The notes under the pieces were generated by a model. That model did not search any database. It was not told where the DNA came from and saw only the letters and a list, made by a program, of their open reading frames with translations. From an uncultured Clostridia bacterium (GTDB lineage: Bacteria > Bacillota > Clostridia > Saccharofermentanales > Saccharofermentanaceae): 64,000 nt of DNA. Each line of letters starts with the position of its first letter. Positions within the stretch are counted from its first letter, which is position 1. Location: contig CAMYXL010000006.1 of the NCBI GenBank assembly GCA_947303255.1, positions 1 to 64,000 of the forward strand, read 5' to 3'. Made by a program: the position numbers and the translations under genes. Of this stretch, positions 28,588 through 39,296 are shown piece after piece.

Positions 28588-29775
28588 ATGAAAAAGATAT
28601 CTATTTTGGGTTCTACAGGTTCTATCGGAACACAGACTTTGGAAGTCGTCAGAAACAGCGACGGCGAATTTGAAGTCGCAGGTTTGTGTTGCGGTAAAAA
28701 CATCGAACTCCTTTTCGAGCAGGTCAAGGAATTCAGACCAAGAGTAATCGGAATATCCGACGAAGAAAAGGCCAATGAATTTATTGACAGACTTAAGACT
28801 GAACTTCCGGACCTCGATGCGGAAGTTTATGTCGGAGAATCCGCTCCGACCGCAGTAGCTACCATCGATGACGTCCGGATCGTTGTCGGTGCAATGGTTG
28901 GTGTAAGCGGATTAAGACCTGTTATCGATGCCATTAACTGTGGTAAGGATATAGCGCTCGCGAACAAAGAGACTTTGGTCGCAGGCGGCGATATCGTAAT
29001 GCCTTTGGCTAAGGAGAAGGGCATCAAATTGTTGCCCGTAGACAGCGAACATTCGGCTATCTGGCAGTGCCTTTGGGGACAACCGGAGGGTAGTCTTGAC
29101 AGGATCCTCATTACTGCATCCGGCGGACCTTTCAGAGGTTACACAAAGGATATGCTCAAGGATGTTACGCTCGAGAAAGCCCTCGCTCATCCAACATGGA
29201 AGATGGGAGGCAAAGTAACTATCGATTCTTCGACTATGATGAACAAAGGTCTTGAGATCATTGAGGCAAGTCATTTGTTCTCTATCGGAGTAGATAACAT
29301 CGATGTTGTTGTTCATCCGCAAAGCATCATTCATTCAATGATCAGGCTCAAAGACGGTTCGGTATTGGCTCAGATGGGCAAACCGAATATGATGATGCCT
29401 ATTGAGGTTGCACTTTATTATCCGAGGAGAGGTCCCGGATTTATGGAGAAGTTCGATCCGTTTGCGCAAGGAGCGAATACACTCAATTTTGAAAAGTGCG
29501 ACACCAAAGTCTTCGGACTTTTGGGACTCGCTTATTATGCGGGAAGAAAGAAGGGACTTTTGCCTTCTGTCATGAATGGTGCAAATGAAGTTGCCGTTAA
29601 TGCATTTTTGAACGGCAAGATCGGATACCTTGATATCGAGAGGATCGTATCAGGTGTCATGAATGAATATGAGAAAACTAATTCCGCATCTAAGGCAGGA
29701 TCATTGGAAGATATCCTGAATGCGGATAAAGAAGCAAGAATACTTGCTTCCAGATTAATGGAAACAGAGGATTAA
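28588..29775 (+). CDS. dxr: 1-deoxy-D-xylulose 5-phosphate reductoisomerase
   Basis: KKISILGSTGSIGTQTLEVV...LLPVDSEHSAIWQCL. Confidence 0.96.
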   Translation: MKKISILGSTGSIGTQTLEVVRNSDGEFEVAGLCCGKNIELLFEQVKEFRPRVIGISDEEKANEFIDRLKTELPDLDAEVYVGESAPTAVATIDDVRIVVGAMVGVSGLRPVIDAINCGKDIALANKETLVAGGDIVMPLAKEKGIKLLPVDSEHSAIWQCLWGQPEGSLDRILITASGGPFRGYTKDMLKDVTLEKALAHPTWKMGGKVTIDSSTMMNKGLEIIEASHLFSIGVDNIDVVVHPQSIIHSMIRLKDGSVLAQMGKPNMMMPIEVALYYPRRGPGFMEKFDPFAQGANTLNFEKCDTKVFGLLGLAYYAGRKKGLLPSVMNGANEVAVNAFLNGKIGYLDIERIVSGVMNEYEKTNSASKAGSLEDILNADKEARILASRLMETED

Positions 29776-29776
29776 A

Positions 29777-31108
29777 ATGTCAGTCGTTATCAGCATAATT
29801 ACTGTATTACTTGTGCTTGGAATCTTGTCTGCAGCTCATGAGTTGGGACATTTTTTTGTTGCCAGATTAATGAAGGTTAAGGCCTATGAAGTGTCTATCT
29901 TTGTAGGACCTGCGCTCTTTAAATGGAGAAAAAAAGATGTGGACTATTCCATAAGATGCATTCCTATCGGAGCATATGTAAGGTTTAGCGAAGTAGATAA
30001 CGAGGGCAAGCCTATCGAGAGTGATGATCCGACATTGCTTTTGAATCAGCCACGTTGGAAAAGACTTATCATTGCTCTTGCAGGACCTTTTGTAAACCTT
30101 ATTTTGGGTATCCTCATCTTTATCGTGTTCTTCTGTGCTACCGGATACACATCTTTGGATCTTGATTCTACAGAACCGGGAACACAGCTTTATGAGCAGC
30201 ACTACGAAGTAGGCGATACTATCGTTGCTCTTAACGGAAAAAGAGTATATACCTATGATGAGCTTTACATTGCTTTCAACTTCATCAATGATGTTGATCC
30301 TGTAGAACTTACTATTAAGTCCAAAGAAACAGGTGAGAAGTACAACATTACTTTGACTCCTGAGATCAAGAGACAGACTATGCTCGGTATTAACAGATTG
30401 AAAGATCTGGATGCTGAAACCGGAGGATGGGTTATAGCTGCCAATTGGAACGAAGAATCTGATCTTCTTAAGGAAGGCGATATTCTCGTTACTATCGACG
30501 GCAAACCGATGGATGAGAATATATCCGAGTACGTATCTTCCAAATCTGAAGATGACACTGTTGTTATCGAGTATATAAGAAACGGCCAGAAGCAGACAGG
30601 TGAAGTTCCTTTATTTGCGTACGATCATACCAATTACAGAGGTATTATCTTGCAGGAACATAGTGTCAGAAGTGTTGGTGAGTTCTTCGGTGCAGTTGGA
30701 AATGCAGTTAAGATGCCTGTTTCCATCTTAAGATTGACAGGACTTGTTATCTCTAACGCCATTGGCGGTAAAGTTGAGATATACAATGTTATATCAGGAC
30801 CTGTAGGTGTTGTTAATGTAGTAGACACCGTGGTCGCAAATGAGAACGTTAATACCGGTATAAAGGTAAGCACTCTCGTAATGCTTGCAGGAATGATCTC
30901 CGTTGCACTTACGATCTCCAACATGCTTCCTTTGCCTGGTCTTGACGGTGCTCAGGTCATTATACTTGTTGTAGAAATGGTCATTGGCAGAAAACTGCCG
31001 AAGAAAGCCGAGAATGCAATCACGGTTATCGGTTTCTTTGTCCTTCTGGGACTGGTTTTGTTGGCGTTTGCATCAGATATAGCAAAGATCGTATTTGAGG
31101 GTTGGTAA
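29777..31108 (+). CDS. rseP: RIP metalloprotease RseP-like (M50 + PDZ)
   Basis: AAHELGHFFVARLMKVKAYEVSIFVGP, PDZ region, MLPLPGLDGAQ. Confidence 0.93.
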   Translation: MSVVISIITVLLVLGILSAAHELGHFFVARLMKVKAYEVSIFVGPALFKWRKKDVDYSIRCIPIGAYVRFSEVDNEGKPIESDDPTLLLNQPRWKRLIIALAGPFVNLILGILIFIVFFCATGYTSLDLDSTEPGTQLYEQHYEVGDTIVALNGKRVYTYDELYIAFNFINDVDPVELTIKSKETGEKYNITLTPEIKRQTMLGINRLKDLDAETGGWVIAANWNEESDLLKEGDILVTIDGKPMDENISEYVSSKSEDDTVVIEYIRNGQKQTGEVPLFAYDHTNYRGIILQEHSVRSVGEFFGAVGNAVKMPVSILRLTGLVISNAIGGKVEIYNVISGPVGVVNVVDTVVANENVNTGIKVSTLVMLAGMISVALTISNMLPLPGLDGAQVIILVVEMVIGRKLPKKAENAITVIGFFVLLGLVLLAFASDIAKIVFEGW

Positions 31109-31109
31109 C

Positions 31110-32192
31110 ATGGATAACTTTTACGGTAGAAAAGGTACAAGAGTAATCAATGTCGGAGGTCTTAAGATCGGCGGTGATAATCCGATCGCGGTTCAGTCCA
31201 TGAACAACACCAAGACTTCGGATGTGGAAGCAACCCTTAAGCAGATCAATGATCTTTACGAGGCAGGCTGTGATCTTACCAGAGTTGCAATACCTGATAT
31301 GGCTGCAGCAGAAGCTCTTAAGGAGATAACAAAAAGATCTCCGATACCTGTTGTCGCAGATATTCATTTCGACTACAGGCTGGCTCTTGAAGCAGTTAAG
31401 AACGGAGCAGCTAAGATAAGGATCAATCCGGGTAACATCGGAGGCAGTGAGAATGTATTCAAAGTTGCATCAGCTTGTAAGGAGAGAAATATTCCGATAA
31501 GAGTCGGTGTTAACTCAGGTTCAATAGAAAAACGTCTGTTGGAAAAGTACGGAAAGGTATGCCCTAAAGCCATGACAGAGAGTGCTTTGGGTGCAGTTAA
31601 GCTTCTTGAGGATGTTGATTTTGATGACATCATCATCAGCATTAAATCCTCCAGTCCGAGACTTACTATTGAGACATATAAGATGCTTTCGGGCATGACT
31701 GATTATCCTTTGCACGTTGGTGTAACGGAAGCAGGAACAGTTCGTGAGGGCATCATCAAATCAGCTGTCGGAATCGGTTCTTTGTTGTCATCCGGAATAG
31801 GTGATACCATCAGAGTTTCACTTACAGGTGATCCTGTAGATGAGGTTCTTGCTGGTATCGGTATCCTTAAGGCTCTTGATCTTCGAAAAGGAGGAATTAC
31901 TTTTGTTTCCTGTCCTACATGCGGAAGAACCAGAGTTCCTTTGATAGAACTTGCTTCAGAGATCGAGAAGCGTATCTGTAAGCTTCCTTATGACCTTAAG
32001 GTAGCTGTTATGGGTTGCGTCGTTAACGGCCCTGGAGAGGCAAAAGATGCTGACATTGGATTGGCCGGAGGGATAGATGAATTCATTCTTTTCGAAAAGG
32101 GTGAGACCATTAGGCGCATTAAGGCTGAAAATGCGGTGGATGAGTTTGTTGAAGAAGTGATTAAATTGGGAGAAAAGAATAATGTCAGGTAA
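31110..32192 (+). CDS. ispG: 4-hydroxy-3-methylbut-2-enyl diphosphate synthase
   Basis: GGDNPIAVQSMNNTKTSD..., FVSCPTCGRTR, VMGCVVNGPGEAKDADIG; likely start ATG 31110 (MDNFYGRKG). Confidence 0.95.
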   Translation: MDNFYGRKGTRVINVGGLKIGGDNPIAVQSMNNTKTSDVEATLKQINDLYEAGCDLTRVAIPDMAAAEALKEITKRSPIPVVADIHFDYRLALEAVKNGAAKIRINPGNIGGSENVFKVASACKERNIPIRVGVNSGSIEKRLLEKYGKVCPKAMTESALGAVKLLEDVDFDDIIISIKSSSPRLTIETYKMLSGMTDYPLHVGVTEAGTVREGIIKSAVGIGSLLSSGIGDTIRVSLTGDPVDEVLAGIGILKALDLRKGGITFVSCPTCGRTRVPLIELASEIEKRICKLPYDLKVAVMGCVVNGPGEAKDADIGLAGGIDEFILFEKGETIRRIKAENAVDEFVEEVIKLGEKNNVR

Positions 32193-35100
32193 ATTGACGG
32201 ATCTGTTCGACTTCCTTGAGCCTGAGGAAAAAGAACAGTTATGTTTTTTGAATATTGAAAAAATAAACCTTAACAAAAAAACTTCACGACTTGATATCTA
32301 TTTGTCCGGTGGTGAATTTTTATCTGAGGAAAATTTGCTCGCTTTGGCCGAATACAAGGCTAAGGCTGAGTTTGACTGTGACGTAAAGTTCATTTTCCAG
32401 GGCTTTACGGACATGGGTTATGCGATGAAGTGTCTTTCGGATCTTATCGTAAGCGAGCTGTCTCTCGAAAACTATGAGTATTGTCAGATCTCCAGATCAT
32501 CGAGATTTTCCATAACGGATAACAAGCTCTTGATCGAATCTGATTCGATGAACAGAGAACTTTCAGATATGCTTCTTAATTCATACGGAAGAACATTTAT
32601 GGATATCTTCGAGTCTCATACTGGAATGAGACCTGAGGCGTTTTCCTATGAGTTTGTAGATGAGATCGAGACGGCATATTTTACATCAGACATCCCGTCA
32701 GATGACTTTGAGACTTACGATACTCCTCAGGAAGTTCCTGAAGAATATTGGGAGCCTGAAGAGAAGAAGAAAAAGACTGAAGATAAAGAGGAAAAAGTAT
32801 CTTCAACTGATAAGAATTCATGGGAATATAAGGCTAAAGTGCAGAAGAAGCTCATGAAGGAGAACGAAGGCGATAAGAAGAACTTCCGTAAGGCAAATGC
32901 TGAGTCTTTGTTCGGTCGTGTAAAGAAGGATGTTCCGTTCTATGCCATCAAGGATATTGATGTAAGTGAACGTGAAGTCAACTTCGAAGGAAGGATCAAG
33001 CTTGATGAGGACGGATTAAGACTTGCCAAGAGCGGTAAGTGTGTAATCGCGAACTTCAAGGTTTTCGATGAGACGGGCGGAGTAAGCTGCGTTATGTTCG
33101 TTAAGCCTGAAGAAGCTGATGCTTTTGAAAAGAAGTTTGAAAAGGGCGGATACGCAGGATTCCAGGGAGAACCTACCGATAACAGAGGTGAGTTCGGTAT
33201 CAAGGTGTCGGGTATTTTCGAGAGAGAAAAGCCGAAGCCTCGTATGGAGAACTGCGAATACAAGCGAGTTGAGCTTCATGCCCATACAAAGATGAGTGCA
33301 CAGGATGCAACTATCGTTCCTGCTGATCTTATGAAGACGGCTGCAAGGTTCGGTCATAAGGCTTGTGCTGTAACAGACCACGGTGTTGTTCAGGCATTCC
33401 CTGAAGTGTTTAATACTGCAAAGAAATTGACGGTAGGAGATTCCGACGAGAAGTTCAAGCCTATCCTTGGTGATGAGGGTTACGTAGTAGATGACGGACC
33501 TACGATCTGCTACAACCTTCCTTTTGAAAAGCCGGAAAGATCAGCTATCGGTTATATCGTTTCCGTTGCCGTAAAGACAACCGGAGATGATTGTTGTACC
33601 GATACGATGCAGGAAATATGTCTTCGTAAGTATCATCTTAAGGGATATGTTTCTCCAAGGCCTTATAGAGAGGGAGAAGATCCTGAGGCTGCTCGTGAAT
33701 TCTCTGAAAGAGATATCGACAGATCTCTTTGGACAGAAGGAGAATACGAGGACTTTTCCATTGAACCTGCTAAGGCAAGAGGTTATGTAAAAGAGGACTA
33801 TGACGAGAAGTTCTGGTCTAGTATCAAAAACAGCGATGAAATTGATTCAATGACACTCGGAAATACGGGAACAGATGATCCTGTTATTCCTGAGGGCATT
33901 GAGTATGAATTCGTTTCTGAGTACAGAACTCTCTTTACGGGTGATGTATGGCAGGTACCGGGAAATGAGCCTGTTGATTCATACTTTAAAGCAGGTGAGA
34001 TCGTTGAGTTTATTGGAGACGGTTACCTTTGCGGTAATGACGTCTTCAAGGCTATGGGATTTTTGCGTAAGGCAGGATATGCGATCAATATCGAGGATCA
34101 CCTGTACTACAGACATAAATTCCTTCAGCCAGTTGTAAGTGTTTATGATATAAGACTGCTTAGCGGCAAGGAATTATATAAGCAATATCCTGATCTTGAA
34201 ACTGAGTGTGCAGAAGTAGCTCAGGAGATCATCGACTATCTTAAGGAGACAGGAACAGTTGATCCTTATGAGATCAATGATAAGGTAGGCCATTATCCGT
34301 TAAGTCAGATAAAGAGCAAAGAGAACAGAGCGTTCCATATTATCTATCTCACCAGAAATAATATGGGTCTTTATAATCTGTATAGACTTGTATCTGAATC
34401 CAATGTTCACTATTTTTATCGTCGTCCGAGAACACCGAGAAGTCTTGTTAAGTATTTCTCATCGGGTCTTATCATTGGAGGCGCATGCGAGCAAGGTGAG
34501 ATATATAGAGCTATCCTTAACAAGTACAGAGAACTTAATAAGGATTACCAGGGTACTCTGGAATTCCTTAAGAATGATCCTAAGTTTGGTGAAATGATCA
34601 AGCTTTATGATTATTTCGAAATACAGCCTTTGACTAACAATATGTTCTTAACAAGAGAAGAAGTTGAGCCAAGGTTAAATAAGGATGATGTCCTTAATAT
34701 CAACAAGCTTATCGTAGCGCTTGCAGATGCATACGGATACCCTTGTTGTGCGACTTGTGATGCCCACTTCCTCAATAAAGAAGACGGAAAATACCGTATG
34801 TATCTTCTTATGTCCATGGGATTTGCAGATGCAACACAGCAGGCAGATCTCTACTTCAGGACAACGGAAGAGATGCTCGAGGAATTCTCATATCTCGGAG
34901 AAGAAAAAGCAATTGAAGTTGTTTGCACAAACACATGTAAATTTGCTGATATGTGCGAGGACGGAATCAAGCCGTTCCCGGATGGTTCTTATCCGCCTAT
35001 CATTGCAACTGCTGCATCTGATGTTCAGGATCTTACTTGGACAAAAGCTAACAGGATGTACCGACATAACGGTGTACTTAATGAGTTCGTTAAAGAAAGA

Positions 35101-36903
35101 CTTGAGAAAGAACTTAAGTCTATTATCGGTAACGGTTATGCGATCATGTACTATATCGCTTACCGTCTTGTTAAGCAGTCCAATAACGATGGTTATATCG
35201 TAGGTTCGAGAGGTTCTGTCGGATCTTCACTTGTTGCGACGATGTGTGGTATATCGGAGGTTAATCCATTGCCGCCTCATCATAGATGTCCGAAGTGTAA
35301 TTTTGTTGAGTTCAATAACACAGGTGAATACGGTTCAGGTTTTGATCTTCCAAAGAAGAATTGTCCTCACTGTGGAGTTGAGATGATCTGTGACGGTCAA
35401 GATATCCCATTCGAGACGTTCCTTGGATTCTATGGAGATAAAGCACCTGATATCGATCTTAACTTCAGTAGTGAATATCAGCCTAGAGCACATAAGTACG
35501 TTGAGTATCTGTTCGGTAAGACTCATACATTTAGAGCAGGAACGATAAGTGGTTACGCTGATAAAAACGCTGAAGGTGTTGCCAGAAAAGCAGCAGAAGA
35601 TCTTGGAATCACATATACAAGAGCTCAGCTTGAATATATGTCACAAGGCATTATCGATGTTAAGAGAACCACAGGTCAGCATCCTGGCGGTATCGTCGTT
35701 ATTCCTCAGGAACAGGATATCTATGAGTTTACTCCTATCCAGTATCCTGCAGATAAGGAAGAAAGCTCGATAACAACGCACTTTGACTTTAACTCTTTGC
35801 ATGATACGATCTTGAAACTCGATATTCTTGGCCATGCTGACCCTACGGTACTACGTATGCTTCAGGTTTTGCCGGATATCGATGTAACTACTATTCCGAT
35901 ACCTGATCCGAAGGTAATGAGCCTTCTCGAATCAACGGATGCATTGGGATTTGATGTATCTGAAACGGATGCCGGATCAGCTACGCTTGGTCTTTCTGAG
36001 CTTGGAACGAACATGGCCCGTGGAATGATCAAGGAAGCTGCACCAAGAAGATTCTATGATCTCGTTCAGCTCATGGGTCTTTCACACGGTACTGACGTAT
36101 GGAGTGGTAACGCACAGGATCTCATCAGAGACGGTATCTGTGACCTTAACTCTGTTATCGGATGTCGTGACTCTATCATGACTACACTGATTTATTGGGG
36201 ACTTCCAAATAAGGATGCATTCGACATCATGGAGAATGTCCGTAAGGGTAAAGTTGCTAAGGGTGCTGTTGCAGAAAAGTGGGAAAAGTGGAAGCAGATG
36301 ATGAAGGATAACAATGTGCCTGATTGGTACATCGGTTCTTGTGAAAAGATCAAGTACATGTTCCCGAAAGCTCACGCTGCTGCATACTGTATCTCTACTT
36401 TGCGTGTTGCATGGTTCAAGGTCTATTATCCTGAAGAATATTACTGCGCATTCTTCTCGATTCGTGGTGAAGAATTTGATGCTGAGACTATGTGTCTTGA
36501 TAAGAATGTACTTATTGAGAGACGTAAGTTCCTGGCTGAAGAAATGCACAGAGATCCGAACCCGAAGATCAAGAGTGAGTTCTATCTTTGTGAGATAGTA
36601 GAGGAAATGTATGCCCGTGGTATTACTTTTGCTCCTATCGATCTTGAGAAGTCAGATGCTACTAAGTTTGTTAAGGTCGAGAAGGGCGTCATAAGACCTC
36701 CTCTTGATGTTATTGATACTATTTCTGAGAGTATGGCTACGCGTATTGTTAATGCCAGAGAAGAAGAGCCGTTTAAGAACAGAGAAGATCTTAAGTCCAG
36801 AAGCGGTATTGGTGATTCTGCTATCAATAAACTTGCTGATTATGGTCTGTTGGAAGGTATGCCGGAGTCTGCTCAGGTAAGTCTTTTTGACCTGATGATG
36901 TGA
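32182..36903 (+). CDS. polC: DNA polymerase III PolC-type alpha subunit with degenerate exonuclease insert
   Basis: OB region, PHP (RVELHAHTKMSAQDAT), GSRGSVGSSLVATMCGISEVNPLPPHHRCPKC, APDIDLNFSSEYQ; exonuclease motifs altered. Confidence 0.95.
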   Translation: MSGKLTDLFDFLEPEEKEQLCFLNIEKINLNKKTSRLDIYLSGGEFLSEENLLALAEYKAKAEFDCDVKFIFQGFTDMGYAMKCLSDLIVSELSLENYEYCQISRSSRFSITDNKLLIESDSMNRELSDMLLNSYGRTFMDIFESHTGMRPEAFSYEFVDEIETAYFTSDIPSDDFETYDTPQEVPEEYWEPEEKKKKTEDKEEKVSSTDKNSWEYKAKVQKKLMKENEGDKKNFRKANAESLFGRVKKDVPFYAIKDIDVSEREVNFEGRIKLDEDGLRLAKSGKCVIANFKVFDETGGVSCVMFVKPEEADAFEKKFEKGGYAGFQGEPTDNRGEFGIKVSGIFEREKPKPRMENCEYKRVELHAHTKMSAQDATIVPADLMKTAARFGHKACAVTDHGVVQAFPEVFNTAKKLTVGDSDEKFKPILGDEGYVVDDGPTICYNLPFEKPERSAIGYIVSVAVKTTGDDCCTDTMQEICLRKYHLKGYVSPRPYREGEDPEAAREFSERDIDRSLWTEGEYEDFSIEPAKARGYVKEDYDEKFWSSIKNSDEIDSMTLGNTGTDDPVIPEGIEYEFVSEYRTLFTGDVWQVPGNEPVDSYFKAGEIVEFIGDGYLCGNDVFKAMGFLRKAGYAINIEDHLYYRHKFLQPVVSVYDIRLLSGKELYKQYPDLETECAEVAQEIIDYLKETGTVDPYEINDKVGHYPLSQIKSKENRAFHIIYLTRNNMGLYNLYRLVSESNVHYFYRRPRTPRSLVKYFSSGLIIGGACEQGEIYRAILNKYRELNKDYQGTLEFLKNDPKFGEMIKLYDYFEIQPLTNNMFLTREEVEPRLNKDDVLNINKLIVALADAYGYPCCATCDAHFLNKEDGKYRMYLLMSMGFADATQQADLYFRTTEEMLEEFSYLGEEKAIEVVCTNTCKFADMCEDGIKPFPDGSYPPIIATAASDVQDLTWTKANRMYRHNGVLNEFVKERLEKELKSIIGNGYAIMYYIAYRLVKQSNNDGYIVGSRGSVGSSLVATMCGISEVNPLPPHHRCPKCNFVEFNNTGEYGSGFDLPKKNCPHCGVEMICDGQDIPFETFLGFYGDKAPDIDLNFSSEYQPRAHKYVEYLFGKTHTFRAGTISGYADKNAEGVARKAAEDLGITYTRAQLEYMSQGIIDVKRTTGQHPGGIVVIPQEQDIYEFTPIQYPADKEESSITTHFDFNSLHDTILKLDILGHADPTVLRMLQVLPDIDVTTIPIPDPKVMSLLESTDALGFDVSETDAGSATLGLSELGTNMARGMIKEAAPRRFYDLVQLMGLSHGTDVWSGNAQDLIRDGICDLNSVIGCRDSIMTTLIYWGLPNKDAFDIMENVRKGKVAKGAVAEKWEKWKQMMKDNNVPDWYIGSCEKIKYMFPKAHAAAYCISTLRVAWFKVYYPEEYYCAFFSIRGEEFDAETMCLDKNVLIERRKFLAEEMHRDPNPKIKSEFYLCEIVEEMYARGITFAPIDLEKSDATKFVKVEKGVIRPPLDVIDTISESMATRIVNAREEEPFKNREDLKSRSGIGDSAINKLADYGLLEGMPESAQVSLFDLMM

Positions 36904-36917
36904 TATTGGAGGTAAGA

Positions 36918-39155
36918 ATGCTTCTTGCTGAGGTAATTTTGCGTAACAGCGTGGATAATACGGATCTTATCTATACGTATAAGATCCCTGATGATCTCGC
37001 GGGCAAGATCTCTGCCGGAATGCTCGTCGATGTTCCGTTTGGAATGCATAACGGAACACGTGACGCTCTTGTATTGTCAGTAAAAGACGGAGAGTATGAA
37101 GGTAAGTTCAGACTTAAATCCATTAAGAGCATAAAAGATCCGCTTCCTGTAATGAAGCCTGATCAGATTGCTCTCATTGAATATATTCAGAAACGTTATG
37201 TCTGCCGCAAAGGCGATGCCCTCTCTTTGATGGTACCGTCTGTTGTGGCAGAACATAAAAATCCACAGGTAAGATGTGTTGAACTTACTGATGAAAAGAA
37301 GGCAAGAGAACTTCTGGCTTCAAATAGGATAAAGAGCATAAACCAGATAAGGATACTTGAATCCCTTTTCGAGAAAAGCCCTGTACAGGCTCAGGAACTT
37401 CTTGTTGTTACGTCATCTTCAAATGCGAATCTTTATGCACTTGTTGATAAGGGACTTATCCGTATCTTCAAGGAAGAAGATATGACAGAGACTGTTGACG
37501 AGAAGGCTGAATATGTAAGAGGACCTGTGCATGATCTTAATGTTGAACAGCAGTATGCCGTAAACAGGATCTGCGAAGAAAGGAAGAATCATAAGGTATT
37601 CCTTCTTCACGGAATCACGGGTTCAGGTAAGACGGAAGTATTTCTTAAGTGTGCGGAAAGTTATCTCGAGAAAGGACACAGTGTTCTTTATCTTGTTCCT
37701 GAGATATCTCTTACTCCGCAGACCATAAGATGGATCACCGGAAGATTTAACAGGGAAGTAGCTGTGCTACACAGCAGACTCACGTCCAAAGAAAGATATG
37801 AGCAGTGGGATAAGATCAGAAAGGGAGAAGCTAAGATAATCGTAGCTGCAAGAAGCGGCGTGTTTGCTCCTATAGATGGCCTTAAGCTGATCATAATTGA
37901 TGAGGAACATGATTCATCATATAAATCGGATAAGCATCCTAAGTACAGTGCAAGGGATATAGCGATTGCCCGTGCAAAGCTTACAGGTGCAACTGTAGTT
38001 TTGGGTTCTGCTACTCCGTCTATCGAGACGTACTATGCGGCTAAGAATGATTACTATGAACTTTTGAAGCTGACGCAGAGGGCTAATCCTAATGCGCATC
38101 TTCCAAAGGTTACCATTGTAGATATGAAAGAGCAGATCAAGCAGGGTGCGGGAAGCTTTTTCTCAATACCGCTCAAGAACAAGATGCTCAAGGCTCTTGA
38201 TGAGGATAAACAGATAATACTGTTCCTCAACAGAAGAGGTTATTCGAGAACACTTATCTGTAAGGATTGCGGTGAGCCTTTGAACTGTCCTTCATGTTCT
38301 GTGGGTATGACTCTTCATACGAACAGGCACAGCAAGGAAAAGCTTCTGATCTGTCATTACTGCGGTTATGCGATCCCTGTGTCGGAGGCAAAGTGCAATG
38401 CCTGCGGAAGTAAGGAACTTGATTCCATAGGATTTGGTACGCAACAGTTGGAGGAGCAGGTTAAGACTACTTTCCCGGGTGTATCTGTTCTTCGTATGGA
38501 TCAGGATTCGACTGCGGGAATAGGTGCTCATGAGAAGATATTAAGTGCTTTTCGAGAGAAAAAAGCATCGATACTTATTGGAACGCAGATGATCGCGAAG
38601 GGACATGATTTTCCTGAGGTTACCGTAGTAGGAATACTCGATACGGATATCATCGCGGCAAGCCCTGACTACAGAGGATCTGAGAGGGCTTTCCAGCTTA
38701 TAACCCAGGCATCGGGAAGAGCCGGAAGAGACAACGATCCGGGTGAGGTCTTCATACAGACATATAAGCCTGATAATCCGCTTATCATGTACGCGGCATG
38801 CCAGGACTATGACAGCTTCTTTGATGCACAGCTCGAGTACAGACAGGCGATGAATCTGCCGCCGTTTAAGGCATCCGGAGAGATCATGATCCAGTCATCT
38901 GATGAAGATGAACTTATGAGAATATCCGATGACCTCGCGAAGTACTTGAGAGATTACTTAAGTTATCAGAGCAAGGACTTCGGTTTTGAACTATACGGAC
39001 CGATACCTTCTGCGATATATGAGCTTCGCGGAAACTACAGAAATGTTTTCAATATAAAGGCAAAGAACAAGTCTTCGCTCAACGCGGTGTTTAAACAGGT
39101 TTTCGAAGATTTTGATTATACGAGATATCCGATCTCTGTTGATTCCGACAAGTAA
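36918..39155 (+). CDS. priA: primosomal protein N' (PriA helicase)
   Basis: LLHGITGSGKTEVFLK, IIDEEHDSSYKSDKHPKYSARD, Zn-binding CPSCSVGMTLH...CHYCGY; start after GGAGGT. Confidence 0.95.
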   Translation: MLLAEVILRNSVDNTDLIYTYKIPDDLAGKISAGMLVDVPFGMHNGTRDALVLSVKDGEYEGKFRLKSIKSIKDPLPVMKPDQIALIEYIQKRYVCRKGDALSLMVPSVVAEHKNPQVRCVELTDEKKARELLASNRIKSINQIRILESLFEKSPVQAQELLVVTSSSNANLYALVDKGLIRIFKEEDMTETVDEKAEYVRGPVHDLNVEQQYAVNRICEERKNHKVFLLHGITGSGKTEVFLKCAESYLEKGHSVLYLVPEISLTPQTIRWITGRFNREVAVLHSRLTSKERYEQWDKIRKGEAKIIVAARSGVFAPIDGLKLIIIDEEHDSSYKSDKHPKYSARDIAIARAKLTGATVVLGSATPSIETYYAAKNDYYELLKLTQRANPNAHLPKVTIVDMKEQIKQGAGSFFSIPLKNKMLKALDEDKQIILFLNRRGYSRTLICKDCGEPLNCPSCSVGMTLHTNRHSKEKLLICHYCGYAIPVSEAKCNACGSKELDSIGFGTQQLEEQVKTTFPGVSVLRMDQDSTAGIGAHEKILSAFREKKASILIGTQMIAKGHDFPEVTVVGILDTDIIAASPDYRGSERAFQLITQASGRAGRDNDPGEVFIQTYKPDNPLIMYAACQDYDSFFDAQLEYRQAMNLPPFKASGEIMIQSSDEDELMRISDDLAKYLRDYLSYQSKDFGFELYGPIPSAIYELRGNYRNVFNIKAKNKSSLNAVFKQVFEDFDYTRYPISVDSDK

Positions 39156-39160
39156 TAAAT

Positions 39161-39196
39161 GACTCCTTATGATCATCCGGGTCGTAAGGAGTCTTT
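39161..39196 (+). terminator. hairpin after priA
   Basis: GACTCCTTATGA...TCGTAAGGAGTC (12 bp with one G-U) then TTT. Confidence 0.6.
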
Positions 39197-39296
39197 ACAT
39201 GTTAAATGATGTTTGCAGCATGTATCATATATTATAATATGTCAGTTTTCGATGTGGTATAATACATTGTTAGATTAATGAATGAGGTTTTATAAC

